Source: JAFAXD01 sp035472475 (GTDB lineage: Bacteria; Pseudomonadota; Alphaproteobacteria; Rhizobiales; Xanthobacteraceae). From it: 17,147 nucleotides of DNA. Below, in pieces: positions 8,006 to 15,523 of the stretch. The translations under genes and the position numbers were made by a program. The stretch spans positions 1 to 17,147 of the forward strand of contig DATIPA010000130.1 in NCBI GenBank assembly GCA_035472475.1. The letters are read 5' to 3'. The notes below the pieces were generated by a model, which saw only the letters and a program-made list of their open reading frames with translations, made no database searches and had not been told where the DNA came from. Within the stretch, counting starts at the first letter, position 1, and each line of letters begins with the position of its first letter.

Positions 8006-9912
8006 TACTGATTCCCACCGACTCCGAGCGCCTGGTTGATCGCGTTTGGATTAATCCGTGTGCCGATCTCGCTCTCGAGCTTGATGAGATATTCGGTCAA
8101 CAGCTCCTGTTCCAACATCCGCTTAAGTCCATCGTCCAGGCGCTTCGCCTCGGGCGAGGACGCATCGAAGGTCGGCACGTTGACGTTGACGACCCGAAAC
8201 ACGAACCGCTCGGTCGGCTCCTTACCCTCGGCTGTGCCGGCGGAGCCTTGCGGTGTTCGAAACACGGCGGCCACGACCTGCGGCGGAACAGTCTCAGTGC
8301 CGCGGCGCTTGAGTCCGTTTGCCCATTGCACGTTGAGTTTGTCGGCGGCGGCGAGTTCCGACAGCTGGGCGCCGCTTTTGAGTTTCCCCACCATTTGATC
8401 GGCTTTGGCGCGCAACCGGTTTGCAATCTCGGTCTCGCGCCAGCGGGCCTCGACCTTGTCCTTCACCTCGTCAAGCGAGCGGTCGTGGCCGGGGGTAATG
8501 CCGGCCACCTCGTACCAGACGTAGCCACCGCCCTGGATTTGCAGGGGATCGTTCTCGGCATTCACTGCCGCCGAGAACGCGCTCGAAATGAGTTCGGGAT
8601 TTGCGGGCAAATCCGGGACCGGATTACCCGCCGGGTCGCGCCCGGAGCGGTCGATCGCATCGATCGTCCGGTACGGCAATTGCAATTTCTTCGCCGCCTC
8701 GTCGAGTCGCGCACCGGAGGCAAGTTCGTCTTCGATCTTGTCGCGGATGTTGGCGACGTCGGTTCTGGCGCGCTGGAGCGCGATCTCGTGTTTGAGTTCG
8801 CCTTCGACCTCGGCAAACGGCTTTACGACTGCCGGCTCAATTTTGGTTACTCGAACCAGCGCGATACCAAAGCGACCTTTGATCGGGTCACTGATTGCAT
8901 TCGGCTGCAGCGCGAACGCTGCGTCTGCGACCGCTGGATCCACAATCCCGGCTTTTGGCACCAGCCCGAGATTGACGTCGCTGTCTTTGAGTCCGCGCTC
9001 GGCAACAATGGCTTCGAAAGTGGTTCCGTCCTTGAGGCGCTGCGCCGCCTTGTCGGCTTCTTCCTCGTTGGGGAATACGATTTGTTGGACCTCGCGCCGT
9101 TCGGGGGTCGAGTAGCGCGCAAGACGATCTTCGTAGGCACGCTTGGCGTCGGCGTCGGAGACCTCGATCGTGCGGGCGATGTCGTCTGGGGTGAGCGCCA
9201 GAAAAAACAGCTTTCGGTACTCGGGCGCACGGAACAACGCTTTGCGGTCCTCGAAATACTTGGCGAGTTCTTCGGCGGAGGGCGCAGGTATCTCCCCGGC
9301 CGCCGCCGGACCGAGCAGCACATAGTCGATGCTGCGCTCCTCGTTTTGGAAGCGGTTGAACGCCTCGATCGCGGTCTTGGGGACCGTCAAGCCGCCGACG
9401 AGCGATTGTTCGAGTTGCCTGCGCAGGGCATCGTTACGCAGCTTGGCGACATAGCGCGGCTCGGTAAAACCCGCAGCCCGGATCGTTTGCTCGAACCGCT
9501 GCTGATCGAACTGACCATTGATGCCGCGGAACGCGGGGTCTTGCATGATCTGGCGCGCGACCTCGTCGTCTCCGACGCCAAGTCCCAGCGCCCGCGTGCG
9601 CTGATCGATGGCGGCGTCGGCCAGCATCTTTTCAAGTATTTGCCGGTCGAGGCCCAATGCGCGGGCTTGCTCGGGCGGGATCGGGCGCCCGATCTGGCGT
9701 TGGAACTGCTGGAGCTGGTCGGTGTAGGCTTGGCGAAATTGCTCGGCCGATATTTCGGTGTTGCCTACCGTCGCGACGGCCGAGCGGCCGCCGCCGCGGA
9801 AAACGTCTGCGATGCCCCAGATCCCGAAGCTGATGATAAGAAAGCCGACAACGGCCGCCATGATGGCTTTGCCGAGCCAATTGGAAGAGGCTTTGCGCAG
9901 ACCTCGAAGCAT
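8005..9912 (-). CDS. ppiD: PpiD/SurA-like membrane-anchored peptidyl-prolyl isomerase (SurA_N and parvulin domains)
   Basis: Helps newly exported proteins fold at the periplasmic face of the Sec translocon. The protein of 635 residues begins MLRGLRKASSNWLGK, followed by one transmembrane helix (about 16-37). A SurA_N-type chaperone region covers roughly 38-200 (AVATVGNTEISAEQF), a parvulin-like domain is at about 270-357 (ending PNAISDPIKGRFGIALVRV), and a long C-terminal region follows. Many PpiD proteins have an inactive parvulin domain, so catalysis is not implied. I start at the ATG at 9912. A frame open to 10053 adds 47 residues that would push the membrane anchor inward, and the predicted promoter (9989-9961) lies inside that extension. 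Translation is coupled to trpE through TAATG. Confidence 0.92.
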   Translation of the reverse strand: MLRGLRKASSNWLGKAIMAAVVGFLIISFGIWGIADVFRGGGRSAVATVGNTEISAEQFRQAYTDQLQQFQRQIGRPIPPEQARALGLDRQILEKMLADAAIDQRTRALGLGVGDDEVARQIMQDPAFRGINGQFDQQRFEQTIRAAGFTEPRYVAKLRNDALRRQLEQSLVGGLTVPKTAIEAFNRFQNEERSIDYVLLGPAAAGEIPAPSAEELAKYFEDRKALFRAPEYRKLFFLALTPDDIARTIEVSDADAKRAYEDRLARYSTPERREVQQIVFPNEEEADKAAQRLKDGTTFEAIVAERGLKDSDVNLGLVPKAGIVDPAVADAAFALQPNAISDPIKGRFGIALVRVTKIEPAVVKPFAEVEGELKHEIALQRARTDVANIRDKIEDELASGARLDEAAKKLQLPYRTIDAIDRSGRDPAGNPVPDLPANPELISSAFSAAVNAENDPLQIQGGGYVWYEVAGITPGHDRSLDEVKDKVEARWRETEIANRLRAKADQMVGKLKSGAQLSELAAADKLNVQWANGLKRRGTETVPPQVVAAVFRTPQGSAGTAEGKEPTERFVFRVVNVNVPTFDASSPEAKRLDDGLKRMLEQELLTEYLIKLESEIGTRINPNAINQALGVGGNQ

Positions 9913-9960
9913 GAAGCAACCACGTTGAAGAGATTGGGAAAACGGCTGAGCCGCGAACGC

Positions 9961-9989
9961 ATAATAGGGATGCGTCGAGCGCCTAGCAA
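9961..9989 (-). promoter_or_regulatory. Predicted promoter of the ppiD-trp-moa operon
   Basis: On the minus strand TTGCTA (9989-9984) and TATTAT (9966-9961) are spaced by 17 nt, with a near-consensus -10. A start site near 9954 gives a 5' UTR of about 42 nt before the ATG at 9912. The promoter supports that start codon. Confidence 0.6.
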
Positions 9990-10000
9990 CCATGCCGGAC

Positions 10001-10019
10001 TGTTCGTGCGCCGCGAACA
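10001..10019. promoter_or_regulatory. Dyad between divergent ppiD and tpiA promoters (possible operator)
   Basis: TGTTCG (10001-10006) and CGAACA (10014-10019) form a perfect inverted repeat with a 7-nt spacer, 12 nt upstream of the ppiD -35 and 13 nt upstream of the candidate tpiA -35. The size and position suit a dimeric regulator. No known regulator is recognised. It is not an alphaproteobacterial SOS box, because the half-sites are inverted. Confidence 0.35.
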
Positions 10020-10031
10020 CTACGCCGCAGC

Positions 10032-10060
10032 TTAACGTGCTGCGCGGGATCACCTAAAAC
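10032..10060 (+). promoter_or_regulatory. Candidate tpiA promoter
   Basis: TTAACG (10032-10037) and TAAAAC (10055-10060) are 17 nt apart, each matching four of six consensus bases. A start near 10067 would put the 10071-10097 hairpin at the very 5' end of the tpiA mRNA. Confidence 0.35.
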
Positions 10061-10070
10061 GAGCCATCAT

Positions 10071-10097
10071 GCCGCGAGCCAAGTTGCGGCTCGCGGC
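10071..10097 (+). repeat. Perfect 10-bp G/C hairpin in the tpiA 5' UTR
   Basis: GCCGCGAGCC (10071-10080), loop AAGTTGC, GGCTCGCGGC (10088-10097). There is no run of T after it on the + strand, so it is not a classical terminator. It ends 22 nt before the tpiA ATG and just upstream of the GGAGGT ribosome binding site (10104-10109). It could stabilise the mRNA end or bind a protein. Confidence 0.7.
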
Positions 10098-10119
10098 CCG
10101 CACGGAGGTAACGAGGAGG

Positions 10120-10869
10120 ATGGCGGATCGTCCGTTGATCGCCGGCAACTGGAAAATGAACGGACTGCGCGCCTCGATCGCGGAGCTTGATCGCATCATC
10201 GAGGGTGCCGGCGGGCTGTCCGCGAAGACCATGCTGATCGTTTGCCCGCCTGCGACCTTGCTGGCGGCCTTCGCGGCGCGCGCCGAGGGGTCGGGTGTCT
10301 GGATCGGTGGTCAGGATTGCAGCGCGGAGGACTTCGGCGCATTCACCGGGGATATATCCGCCCCGATGTTGGCCGACGCCGGCGCCCGTGCGGTGATTGT
10401 CGGCCATTCGGAGCGCCGCACTTATCACCAGGAAAGCGATGCGCAAGTGCGTGCCAAGACACTCGCCGCCTGGCGGGCCGGGTTGATGGCGATCGCGTGC
10501 GTTGGAGAGACGGAGTTCGAGCGTCAGGCCGGCGCCACATTGTCGCGTCTCGAGCGCCAGCTTGATGAATCGCTGCCCGATGGCAGCAAGCCGGACAATC
10601 TCGTCGTGGCGTATGAGCCGGTGTGGGCCATCGGCAGCGGACGCACCCCAACGCCGTCGGACGTTGCGGAGGTCCACGGGTTCATTCGCCGACGGCTGCT
10701 GGCGCGGTTCGGACGGGACGGGCAGGAGGTCCGGATTCTCTATGGGGGCTCGGTGAAACCGTCGAACGCGCAGGAACTGCTGCACGTCGACAATGTCGAC
10801 GGCGCATTGGTCGGCGGGGCGAGCCTTAAGGCGGCGGATTTCCTGGCAATTGCCGGCGCTTACGCCTAG
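10120..10869 (+). CDS. tpiA: Triosephosphate isomerase
   Basis: Interconverts glyceraldehyde-3-phosphate and dihydroxyacetone phosphate in glycolysis, gluconeogenesis and the Calvin cycle. The length of 249 residues is typical. Active-site residues are all visible: Asn10 and Lys12 (AGNWKMNG), His96 (VGHSERR), Glu166 (AYEPVWAIG), and the phosphate-binding YGGSVKPSN (208-216) and GALVGGASL (228-236). The ATG at 10120 gives the standard N-terminus. A frame open from 10069 adds 17 basic residues and would translate the 5' hairpin, so I rejected it. GGAGGT (10104-10109) and GAGGAGG (10113-10119) precede the start. Divergent from ppiD. Confidence 0.97.
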   Translation: MADRPLIAGNWKMNGLRASIAELDRIIEGAGGLSAKTMLIVCPPATLLAAFAARAEGSGVWIGGQDCSAEDFGAFTGDISAPMLADAGARAVIVGHSERRTYHQESDAQVRAKTLAAWRAGLMAIACVGETEFERQAGATLSRLERQLDESLPDGSKPDNLVVAYEPVWAIGSGRTPTPSDVAEVHGFIRRRLLARFGRDGQEVRILYGGSVKPSNAQELLHVDNVDGALVGGASLKAADFLAIAGAYA

Positions 10870-10902
10870 TCGTTGCCGTTCTGGTACCGGTTCTTCCCCA
10901 GT

Positions 10903-10931
10903 GATCACCCGCAGCATTGCGGACCGTGATC
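10903..10931 (+). terminator. Stem-loop in the tpiA-secG gap, possible terminator
   Basis: Two nested stems: GATCAC (10903-10908) with GTGATC (10926-10931), and inside it CCGCA (10909-10913) / TGCGG (10918-10922) with a 4-nt loop and a 3-nt bulge (ACC). It lies 34 nt after the tpiA stop. The absence of a U-run makes intrinsic termination uncertain. The rest of the 180-nt gap shows no strong promoter. Confidence 0.35.
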
Positions 10932-11049
10932 CCCATATCTACCTGCGGGCTGGGCGCGGATAGCAATAGGCCCCGGTATGGTGTAGAGACCCCGCGCACC
11001 CCCATATGAATGGTTGCGGCGGCGTGTTGCGCGCATTCTAGGAGACCTG

Positions 11050-11463
11050 ATGCAGACGGTTATTGTTGTCATTCATCTGATGGTCGTGCTCGCGATGATC
11101 GGCTTCGTGCTTCTGCAGAAGTCGGAGGGCGGCGGGCTCGGGATCGGGTCTACCGGAGGGTTCCTCACGAGCCGCGGCACCGCCAACGTTCTCACGCGCG
11201 CCACTGCCATCCTGGCGCTGATTTTCTTCATCACGAGCCTGAGTTTGTCGGTATTGGCGGGATTGGACCGCAAGCCGAGATCGATCCTCAACACCGGAGC
11301 CCCGGCGACCCAACAACCCGGCGCGCCGCCGGCACCGCTGGGGCAGGGCGGCGGTCTGCTCGATACCTTGCGCAACCAGGGGCAACAACAGCAGGCGCCA
11401 GCGCCTGCAACTCCCGCCGTTCCGGCGGCGCCGGCCGGACCGCAGGTCCCGCAATCGCGCTGA
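11050..11463 (+). CDS. secG: SecG, preprotein translocase subunit
   Basis: Small auxiliary subunit of the SecYEG export channel in the inner membrane. 137 residues with two transmembrane helices (about 3-23 and 50-71) joined by the conserved glycine-rich loop, LLQKSEGGGLG (21-31) and GIGSTGGFLTSRGTANVLTR (31-50). The tail from about residue 85 is rich in Pro, Ala and Gln and probably disordered; such tails are common in alphaproteobacterial SecG. The ATG at 11050 follows AGGAG (11040-11044). A TTG at 11014 in frame adds 12 residues but lacks a good ribosome binding site. tpiA-secG-pyrG is a common alphaproteobacterial order. Confidence 0.95.
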   Translation: MQTVIVVIHLMVVLAMIGFVLLQKSEGGGLGIGSTGGFLTSRGTANVLTRATAILALIFFITSLSLSVLAGLDRKPRSILNTGAPATQQPGAPPAPLGQGGGLLDTLRNQGQQQQAPAPATPAVPAAPAGPQVPQSR

Positions 11464-11471
11464 TCGCGCTA

Positions 11472-11487
11472 GCAACGGCCTCGTTGC
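11472..11487 (+). terminator. Hairpin just after secG, possible terminator
   Basis: GCAACG (11472-11477), loop GCCT, CGTTGC (11482-11487), starting 8 nt after the secG stop. No U-run follows. The 221-nt secG-pyrG gap also holds CGTCAT/ATGACG arms (11504-11509, 11552-11557) and a direct repeat of CGGCTGC. I see no convincing -35/-10 pair for pyrG. Confidence 0.35.
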
Positions 11488-11684
11488 CGCGAATATGCAC
11501 AGGCGTCATTCGCCCCGCGCGCGTCGGCTGCACCAAGCGGCTGCCTGCGCGATGACGTATCTGGTTGGATGGCTTGATATTTCCTGATCAGCCACTACTT
11601 GGCGTGCGGACCTTTCACCAATTTGCTCTGATGGGCGTGTTTTCTCTGTTCGAATCGATCATTTCGCGTTAGAGATCGGGCCCC

Positions 11685-13313
11685 ATGGCGCGGTACGTGT
11701 TCATCACCGGCGGCGTGGTCTCCTCCCTAGGCAAGGGTCTCGCTTCCGCCGCACTCGGTGCGTTGCTGCAGGCGCGCGGCTACAAGGTGCGATTGCGCAA
11801 GCTCGATCCGTATCTCAACGTCGACCCCGGCACCATGTCGCCGTATCAGCACGGCGAAGTCTTCGTGACCGATGACGGCGCCGAGACTGACCTCGACCTC
11901 GGCCACTACGAACGCTTCACCGGCCGACCGGCAACGCGCAATGACAACATCACCACCGGCCGCATCTATCAGGAAATTCTCACCAAGGAGCGGCGCGGGG
12001 ATTACCTCGGCGCGACCATCCAGGTCATTCCGCATGTGACCAATGCCATCAAGGACTTCATTCGCGACGGCAACGACGACTTCGACTTCGTGCTGTGCGA
12101 AATCGGCGGCACAGTCGGCGACATCGAGGGGCTGCCTTTCTTCGAGGCCATTCGCCAGTTCGGCAACGAGCTGCCACGGCATCACGCTGTTTACATCCAC
12201 CTGACGCTGCTGCCGTTCATCCCGTCGGCCGGCGAACTCAAGACCAAACCTACCCAGCACTCGGTCAAGGAACTGCGCTCAATCGGCATTCAGCCCGATA
12301 TCCTGCTGTGCCGGACCGACCGCGAAATCCCGAAGGAAGAGCGCCGCAAGCTCTCGCTGTTCTGCAACGTGCGCGAGAGCGCGGTCATTGAAGCGCGCGA
12401 CGTCGACAACATCTACGCGGTTCCGGAGGCTTACCACGCGGGCGGACTGGACACCGAGGTGCTGGCCGCGTTCGGCATGGACACCTCAAGCAGTCCTGAC
12501 CTCGAACGCTGGCAACTCATCAACGAGCGCGTCCGTAATCCGGATGGCGATGTCACGATCGCCGTGGTCGGCAAATACACGGGGCTCAAGGACGCCTATA
12601 AATCGCTGGTCGAGGCGCTTTCGCACGGCGGCATCGCCAACAAGGTGCGGGTCAACCTCGATTGGATTGAAAGCGAGATCTTCGAGGGCGGAGACCCGGC
12701 GCCATTCCTCGGACATGTCCACGGGATTCTGGTCCCGGGCGGCTTCGGCCAGCGCGGCGCGGAAGGAAAGATCCGTGCCGCTCAATTCGCGCGCGAGCGC
12801 AACGTGCCGTATTTCGGCATTTGCTTTGGCATGCAAATGGCGGTGATCGAGGCTGCGCGGAACCTGTGCGGCGTTGCCGAAGCGAACTCGAGTGAGTTTG
12901 AGCCGACCCCCGAACCTGTAGTCGGTCTGATGACGGAGTGGCTCAAGGGCAACGAGCTGCAGAAGCGCGGGGCAGGGGGTGACCTCGGCGGCACCATGCG
13001 GCTTGGCGCCTATCCGGCGCACCTCGCGCGCGGCAGCCGGATTGCGGCGATCTACGGCACCAGCGAGATCTCTGAACGCCATCGCCATCGTTACGAGGTC
13101 AACACCAAATACAAGGGCAGCCTGGAGCAGCATGGCATGCGCTTCTCGGGCATGTCGCCGGACGGCGTGCTGCCCGAGATCATCGAATACACCGACCATC
13201 CGTGGTTCATCGGGGTTCAGTTTCATCCCGAGCTCAAGTCGCGGCCGTTCGCTCCGCACCCGCTGTTCTCCTCGTTCATCGGAGCAGCGGTGGAACAGAG
13301 CCGGTTGGTGTAA
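11685..13313 (+). CDS. pyrG: CTP synthase (glutamine-hydrolysing)
   Basis: Aminates UTP to CTP using ATP and glutamine; last step of pyrimidine nucleotide synthesis. The length of 542 residues is the family standard. N-terminal synthetase: ITGGVVSSLGKGLAS (7-21, P-loop), LDPYLNVDPGTMSPYQHGEV (40-59), and CEIGGTVGDIE (138-148). C-terminal class I amidotransferase: PGGFGQRG (351-358), nucleophile Cys380 in FGICFGMQ, and His514/Glu516 in VQFHPEL. The start matches the conserved MARYVFITGGVVS. The ribosome binding site is weak (AGAG upstream). Transcription may come from its own promoter in the 221-nt gap or by read-through from secG. Confidence 0.98.
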   Translation: MARYVFITGGVVSSLGKGLASAALGALLQARGYKVRLRKLDPYLNVDPGTMSPYQHGEVFVTDDGAETDLDLGHYERFTGRPATRNDNITTGRIYQEILTKERRGDYLGATIQVIPHVTNAIKDFIRDGNDDFDFVLCEIGGTVGDIEGLPFFEAIRQFGNELPRHHAVYIHLTLLPFIPSAGELKTKPTQHSVKELRSIGIQPDILLCRTDREIPKEERRKLSLFCNVRESAVIEARDVDNIYAVPEAYHAGGLDTEVLAAFGMDTSSSPDLERWQLINERVRNPDGDVTIAVVGKYTGLKDAYKSLVEALSHGGIANKVRVNLDWIESEIFEGGDPAPFLGHVHGILVPGGFGQRGAEGKIRAAQFARERNVPYFGICFGMQMAVIEAARNLCGVAEANSSEFEPTPEPVVGLMTEWLKGNELQKRGAGGDLGGTMRLGAYPAHLARGSRIAAIYGTSEISERHRHRYEVNTKYKGSLEQHGMRFSGMSPDGVLPEIIEYTDHPWFIGVQFHPELKSRPFAPHPLFSSFIGAAVEQSRLV

Positions 13314-13345
13314 TCTCAACTGTTGAAACTGGCAGCGGGGTGCGT

Positions 13346-13357
13346 GCGTCGCGACGC
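13346..13357. repeat. 12-bp perfect palindrome between pyrG and kdsA
   Basis: GCGTCGCGACGC reads the same on both strands, in the 85-nt pyrG-kdsA gap. It may be chance in GC-rich DNA or part of a control site for kdsA. There is no good promoter match around it. Confidence 0.3.
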
Positions 13358-13398
13358 CGCGAACGTGCTACCACTTCCCGACACCGGCTCGGAGCCTG

Positions 13399-14253
13399 TT
13401 GCGCGTGACTGTGAGGACAAAGCCTCCGCCCAATTCGATCGTGGCCGCCGGCGCGACCCGCTTTGGCAATGATCTGCCGTTTGCGTTGATTGCCGGGCCG
13501 TGCGCGCTCGAGAGCCGGGCGCATGCTCTGGAGATGGCCGCCGCGCTCAAGGAGATCACGCACAAGCTCGGCATCGGCCTCGTCTATAAGACCTCGTTCG
13601 ACAAGGCGAACCGCACCAGCGCCGCCAGTGCGCGCGGGGTCGGCCTCAACGCCGCGCTGCCGATCTTTGCCGAGGTGCGTGAGAAGACCGGACTTCCCGT
13701 TCTCACTGACGTTCACGAGGCCGAGCAATGCGCGCGCGTCGCCGAAGTGGTGGACATCCTGCAGATCCCGGCATTTCTCTGCCGCCAGACCGATCTGCTG
13801 CTTGCGGCGGCCAAGACCGGGCGTCCGATCAACGTGAAGAAGGGTCAGTTCCTGGCGCCCTGGGACATGGCGAACGTGGTCGCAAAGATCACCGGTGCGG
13901 GCAATCTCAACGTGCTGGTGACCGAGCGCGGTGTTTCGTTTGGCTACAACACGCTGGTCTCCGATATGCGGGCGCTGCCGATCCTGCGTCGGGAGACCGG
14001 GGCACCGATCATCTTTGACGCCACCCATTCGGTGCAACAACCGGGCGGGCAGGGAACCTCGTCGAGCGGTGAGCGCGAATTCGTGCCGGTGCTGGCGCGC
14101 GCCGCCGTCGCGGTAGGCGTCGCGGGTGTCTTCATCGAAACTCACCAGGATCCCGACCGCGCGCCGTCCGACGGGCCCAACATGGTGCCGTTGCGCGAGA
14201 TCGAACCGCTTCTCCGGACGCTTATGGCTTTCGACAAGCTCGCGAAGGCATGA
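13399..14253 (+). CDS. kdsA: KdsA, 3-deoxy-D-manno-octulosonate 8-phosphate synthase, metal-dependent type
   Basis: Condenses phosphoenolpyruvate with arabinose-5-phosphate, first step to Kdo, the sugar linking lipid A to LPS core. The 284 residues include IAGPCALESR (31-40), KTSFDKANRTS (64-74), NVKKGQFLAPWDM (145-157) and FDATHSVQQPGG (206-217). Cys35 replaces the Asn of the E. coli enzyme, and with His210, Glu247 and Asp258 completes the metal site of the metal-dependent class. The start is uncertain: TTG at 13399 with GGAG 4 nt upstream, or GTG at 13405 or 13411; the first 15-20 residues are not conserved. The 3' end overlaps the MFS gene by 4 nt (ATGA). Confidence 0.94.
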   Translation: MRVTVRTKPPPNSIVAAGATRFGNDLPFALIAGPCALESRAHALEMAAALKEITHKLGIGLVYKTSFDKANRTSAASARGVGLNAALPIFAEVREKTGLPVLTDVHEAEQCARVAEVVDILQIPAFLCRQTDLLLAAAKTGRPINVKKGQFLAPWDMANVVAKITGAGNLNVLVTERGVSFGYNTLVSDMRALPILRRETGAPIIFDATHSVQQPGGQGTSSSGEREFVPVLARAAVAVGVAGVFIETHQDPDRAPSDGPNMVPLREIEPLLRTLMAFDKLAKA

Positions 14254-15467
14254 GCGAGCGGCAGCCTCCGGCGCCCCCGCCGTCGACACTCTCGCCGCAA
14301 CGCATCCTGGCCACCGTCTGGCTGGCCGTGTTCTCGAGCAGCCTGTTCTTTCGGGCGGTTGATCCGATCATTCCGCAAATCGCGGCCGATCTTTCGCAGC
14401 CGGTCGAAACCGTCGCGCTCCTCGCAACCGCGTTCGCGCTTCCCTACGCGCTCATGCAGCCGGTGTTGGGGGCGATGGGGGACGTCCTGGGGAAGACGCG
14501 CACAATGTTCGCGTGCTTGGTCGTGGTGACCGTCTCGACCTTCGCGGGTGCGTTCGCATGGAACCTGCCCGTCCTGATGGCTTCGCGCATTGTCTCCGGT
14601 ATTGTGGCCGGTGGTATCTTTCCGGTTTCTCTGGCGCTGGTCGCACAGGTCGTCCCGATCAAAGGGCGACAGGTTGCGGTCAGCCGCATCCTCGCCGGTG
14701 CAATGCTGGGCAACCTGCTGGGGTCGTCCGCATCGGGCATCATCGCCGACCTCGCCGGCTGGCGCGCAGTGTTTCTGTTCAACGGATGCTTTGCGCTTAT
14801 CGCCTTGATTGCGGCGTTCGTCGGGTTTGGGGGGCCGGGGGTCAAGCCGACGCAAAAGGTGAACCTGCGAGAAATTCCTGCGAGCTACCGCGCCATTTTC
14901 TCCAATCCGCTCGCCAAATACTGCTTCGGTGGCGTGTTGATGGAAGGCATCTTCCTGTTTGGCATCTTTCCGTACGTCGCGCAGCTTCTGCACCAGATCG
15001 GTGAGCAACGTGCCACGATCGCGGGCCTTGTCATTGCCGGGTTCGGCATTGGGGGCATCCTTTACTCGCTGGTCATCCCCTGGCTGTTGCCGAAGCTCGG
15101 ACAGTCGCGGCTGATGTTCACCGGTGGCCTGCTGATGGGTTTGGGGCTCATCGTTTTGGCGTTTGTTCCGGTGTGGCCGATTCAGGTCGCGCTCTTCGCA
15201 TTATTCGGCCTTGCATTCTATCTGTTACACGGGGTCATCCAGATCTATGTCACCGAACTCGCGCCCACCGCGCGCAGTTCGGCGGCGGCCTTCCATTCGA
15301 CGTTCTTCTTTCTCGGGCAGTCGATCGGTCCAATCTACTATCGCATCGCCATGGCGCAGATCGGGTTGGCCCCGAGCCTGTTTGTCGGGGCCGCGATGAT
15401 GATTGCGACCGGCCTCGTCTGCTCGATCTGGCTCTGGAGCCCGCAACGAGCGTCCGGTCGCGCCTGA
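14250..15467 (+). CDS. MFS transporter, 12 transmembrane segments, substrate unknown
   Basis: Inner-membrane secondary transporter of the major facilitator superfamily. The 405 residues begin with a Pro-rich cytoplasmic tail (1-17), followed by about 12 hydrophobic segments split by a central hydrophilic loop (about 195-218). Motif A of the first half, GAMGDVLGKTRT (74-85: Gly74, Asp78, Gly81), lies between segments 2 and 3. A second-half counterpart (LPKLGQSRL, 280-288) is degenerate. It looks like the drug/metabolite efflux branch, but substrate cannot be read from sequence. Its ATG overlaps the kdsA stop, so it is coupled to kdsA. The riboswitch at 15524 lies downstream of it and does not control it. 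Confidence 0.9.
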   Translation: MSERQPPAPPPSTLSPQRILATVWLAVFSSSLFFRAVDPIIPQIAADLSQPVETVALLATAFALPYALMQPVLGAMGDVLGKTRTMFACLVVVTVSTFAGAFAWNLPVLMASRIVSGIVAGGIFPVSLALVAQVVPIKGRQVAVSRILAGAMLGNLLGSSASGIIADLAGWRAVFLFNGCFALIALIAAFVGFGGPGVKPTQKVNLREIPASYRAIFSNPLAKYCFGGVLMEGIFLFGIFPYVAQLLHQIGEQRATIAGLVIAGFGIGGILYSLVIPWLLPKLGQSRLMFTGGLLMGLGLIVLAFVPVWPIQVALFALFGLAFYLLHGVIQIYVTELAPTARSSAAAFHSTFFFLGQSIGPIYYRIAMAQIGLAPSLFVGAAMMIATGLVCSIWLWSPQRASGRA

Positions 15468-15512
15468 CGCCGGCCAATGCGCCGCACTTGCCCAGCGTTG
15501 CAAAACTCGCGA

Positions 15513-15521
15513 TGATACAAT
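15513..15521 (+). promoter_or_regulatory. Extended -10 promoter element in front of the TPP riboswitch
   Basis: TGATACAAT: a TG extension, one base, then TACAAT (15516-15521; five of six consensus bases). No good -35 is seen at 17 nt. Transcription from about 15528 would start at the first stem of the riboswitch, which is the expected layout. Confidence 0.5.
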
Positions 15522-15523
15522 CA

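Noticed and set aside
10001..10019. GTTCG/CGAAC dyad as an SOS box for ppiD or tpiA
   Set aside because: Half-sites are inverted; alphaproteobacterial LexA boxes are direct repeats, and neither gene is an SOS gene. Kept only as an unnamed dyad.
8248..10035. Open frame of 595 codons on the + strand opposite ppiD
   Set aside because: Lies almost fully antisense to ppiD, has no recognisable domain, and long opposite-strand frames are expected in GC-rich genes with this codon use.
9913..10053. 47-residue N-terminal extension of ppiD
   Set aside because: Would contain the predicted ppiD promoter and move the membrane anchor from its usual N-terminal position.
10069..10119. 17-residue N-terminal extension of tpiA
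   Set aside because: Would translate the 10-bp hairpin and precede the universally placed AGNWKMNG motif by too much; the ribosome site supports ATG 10120.
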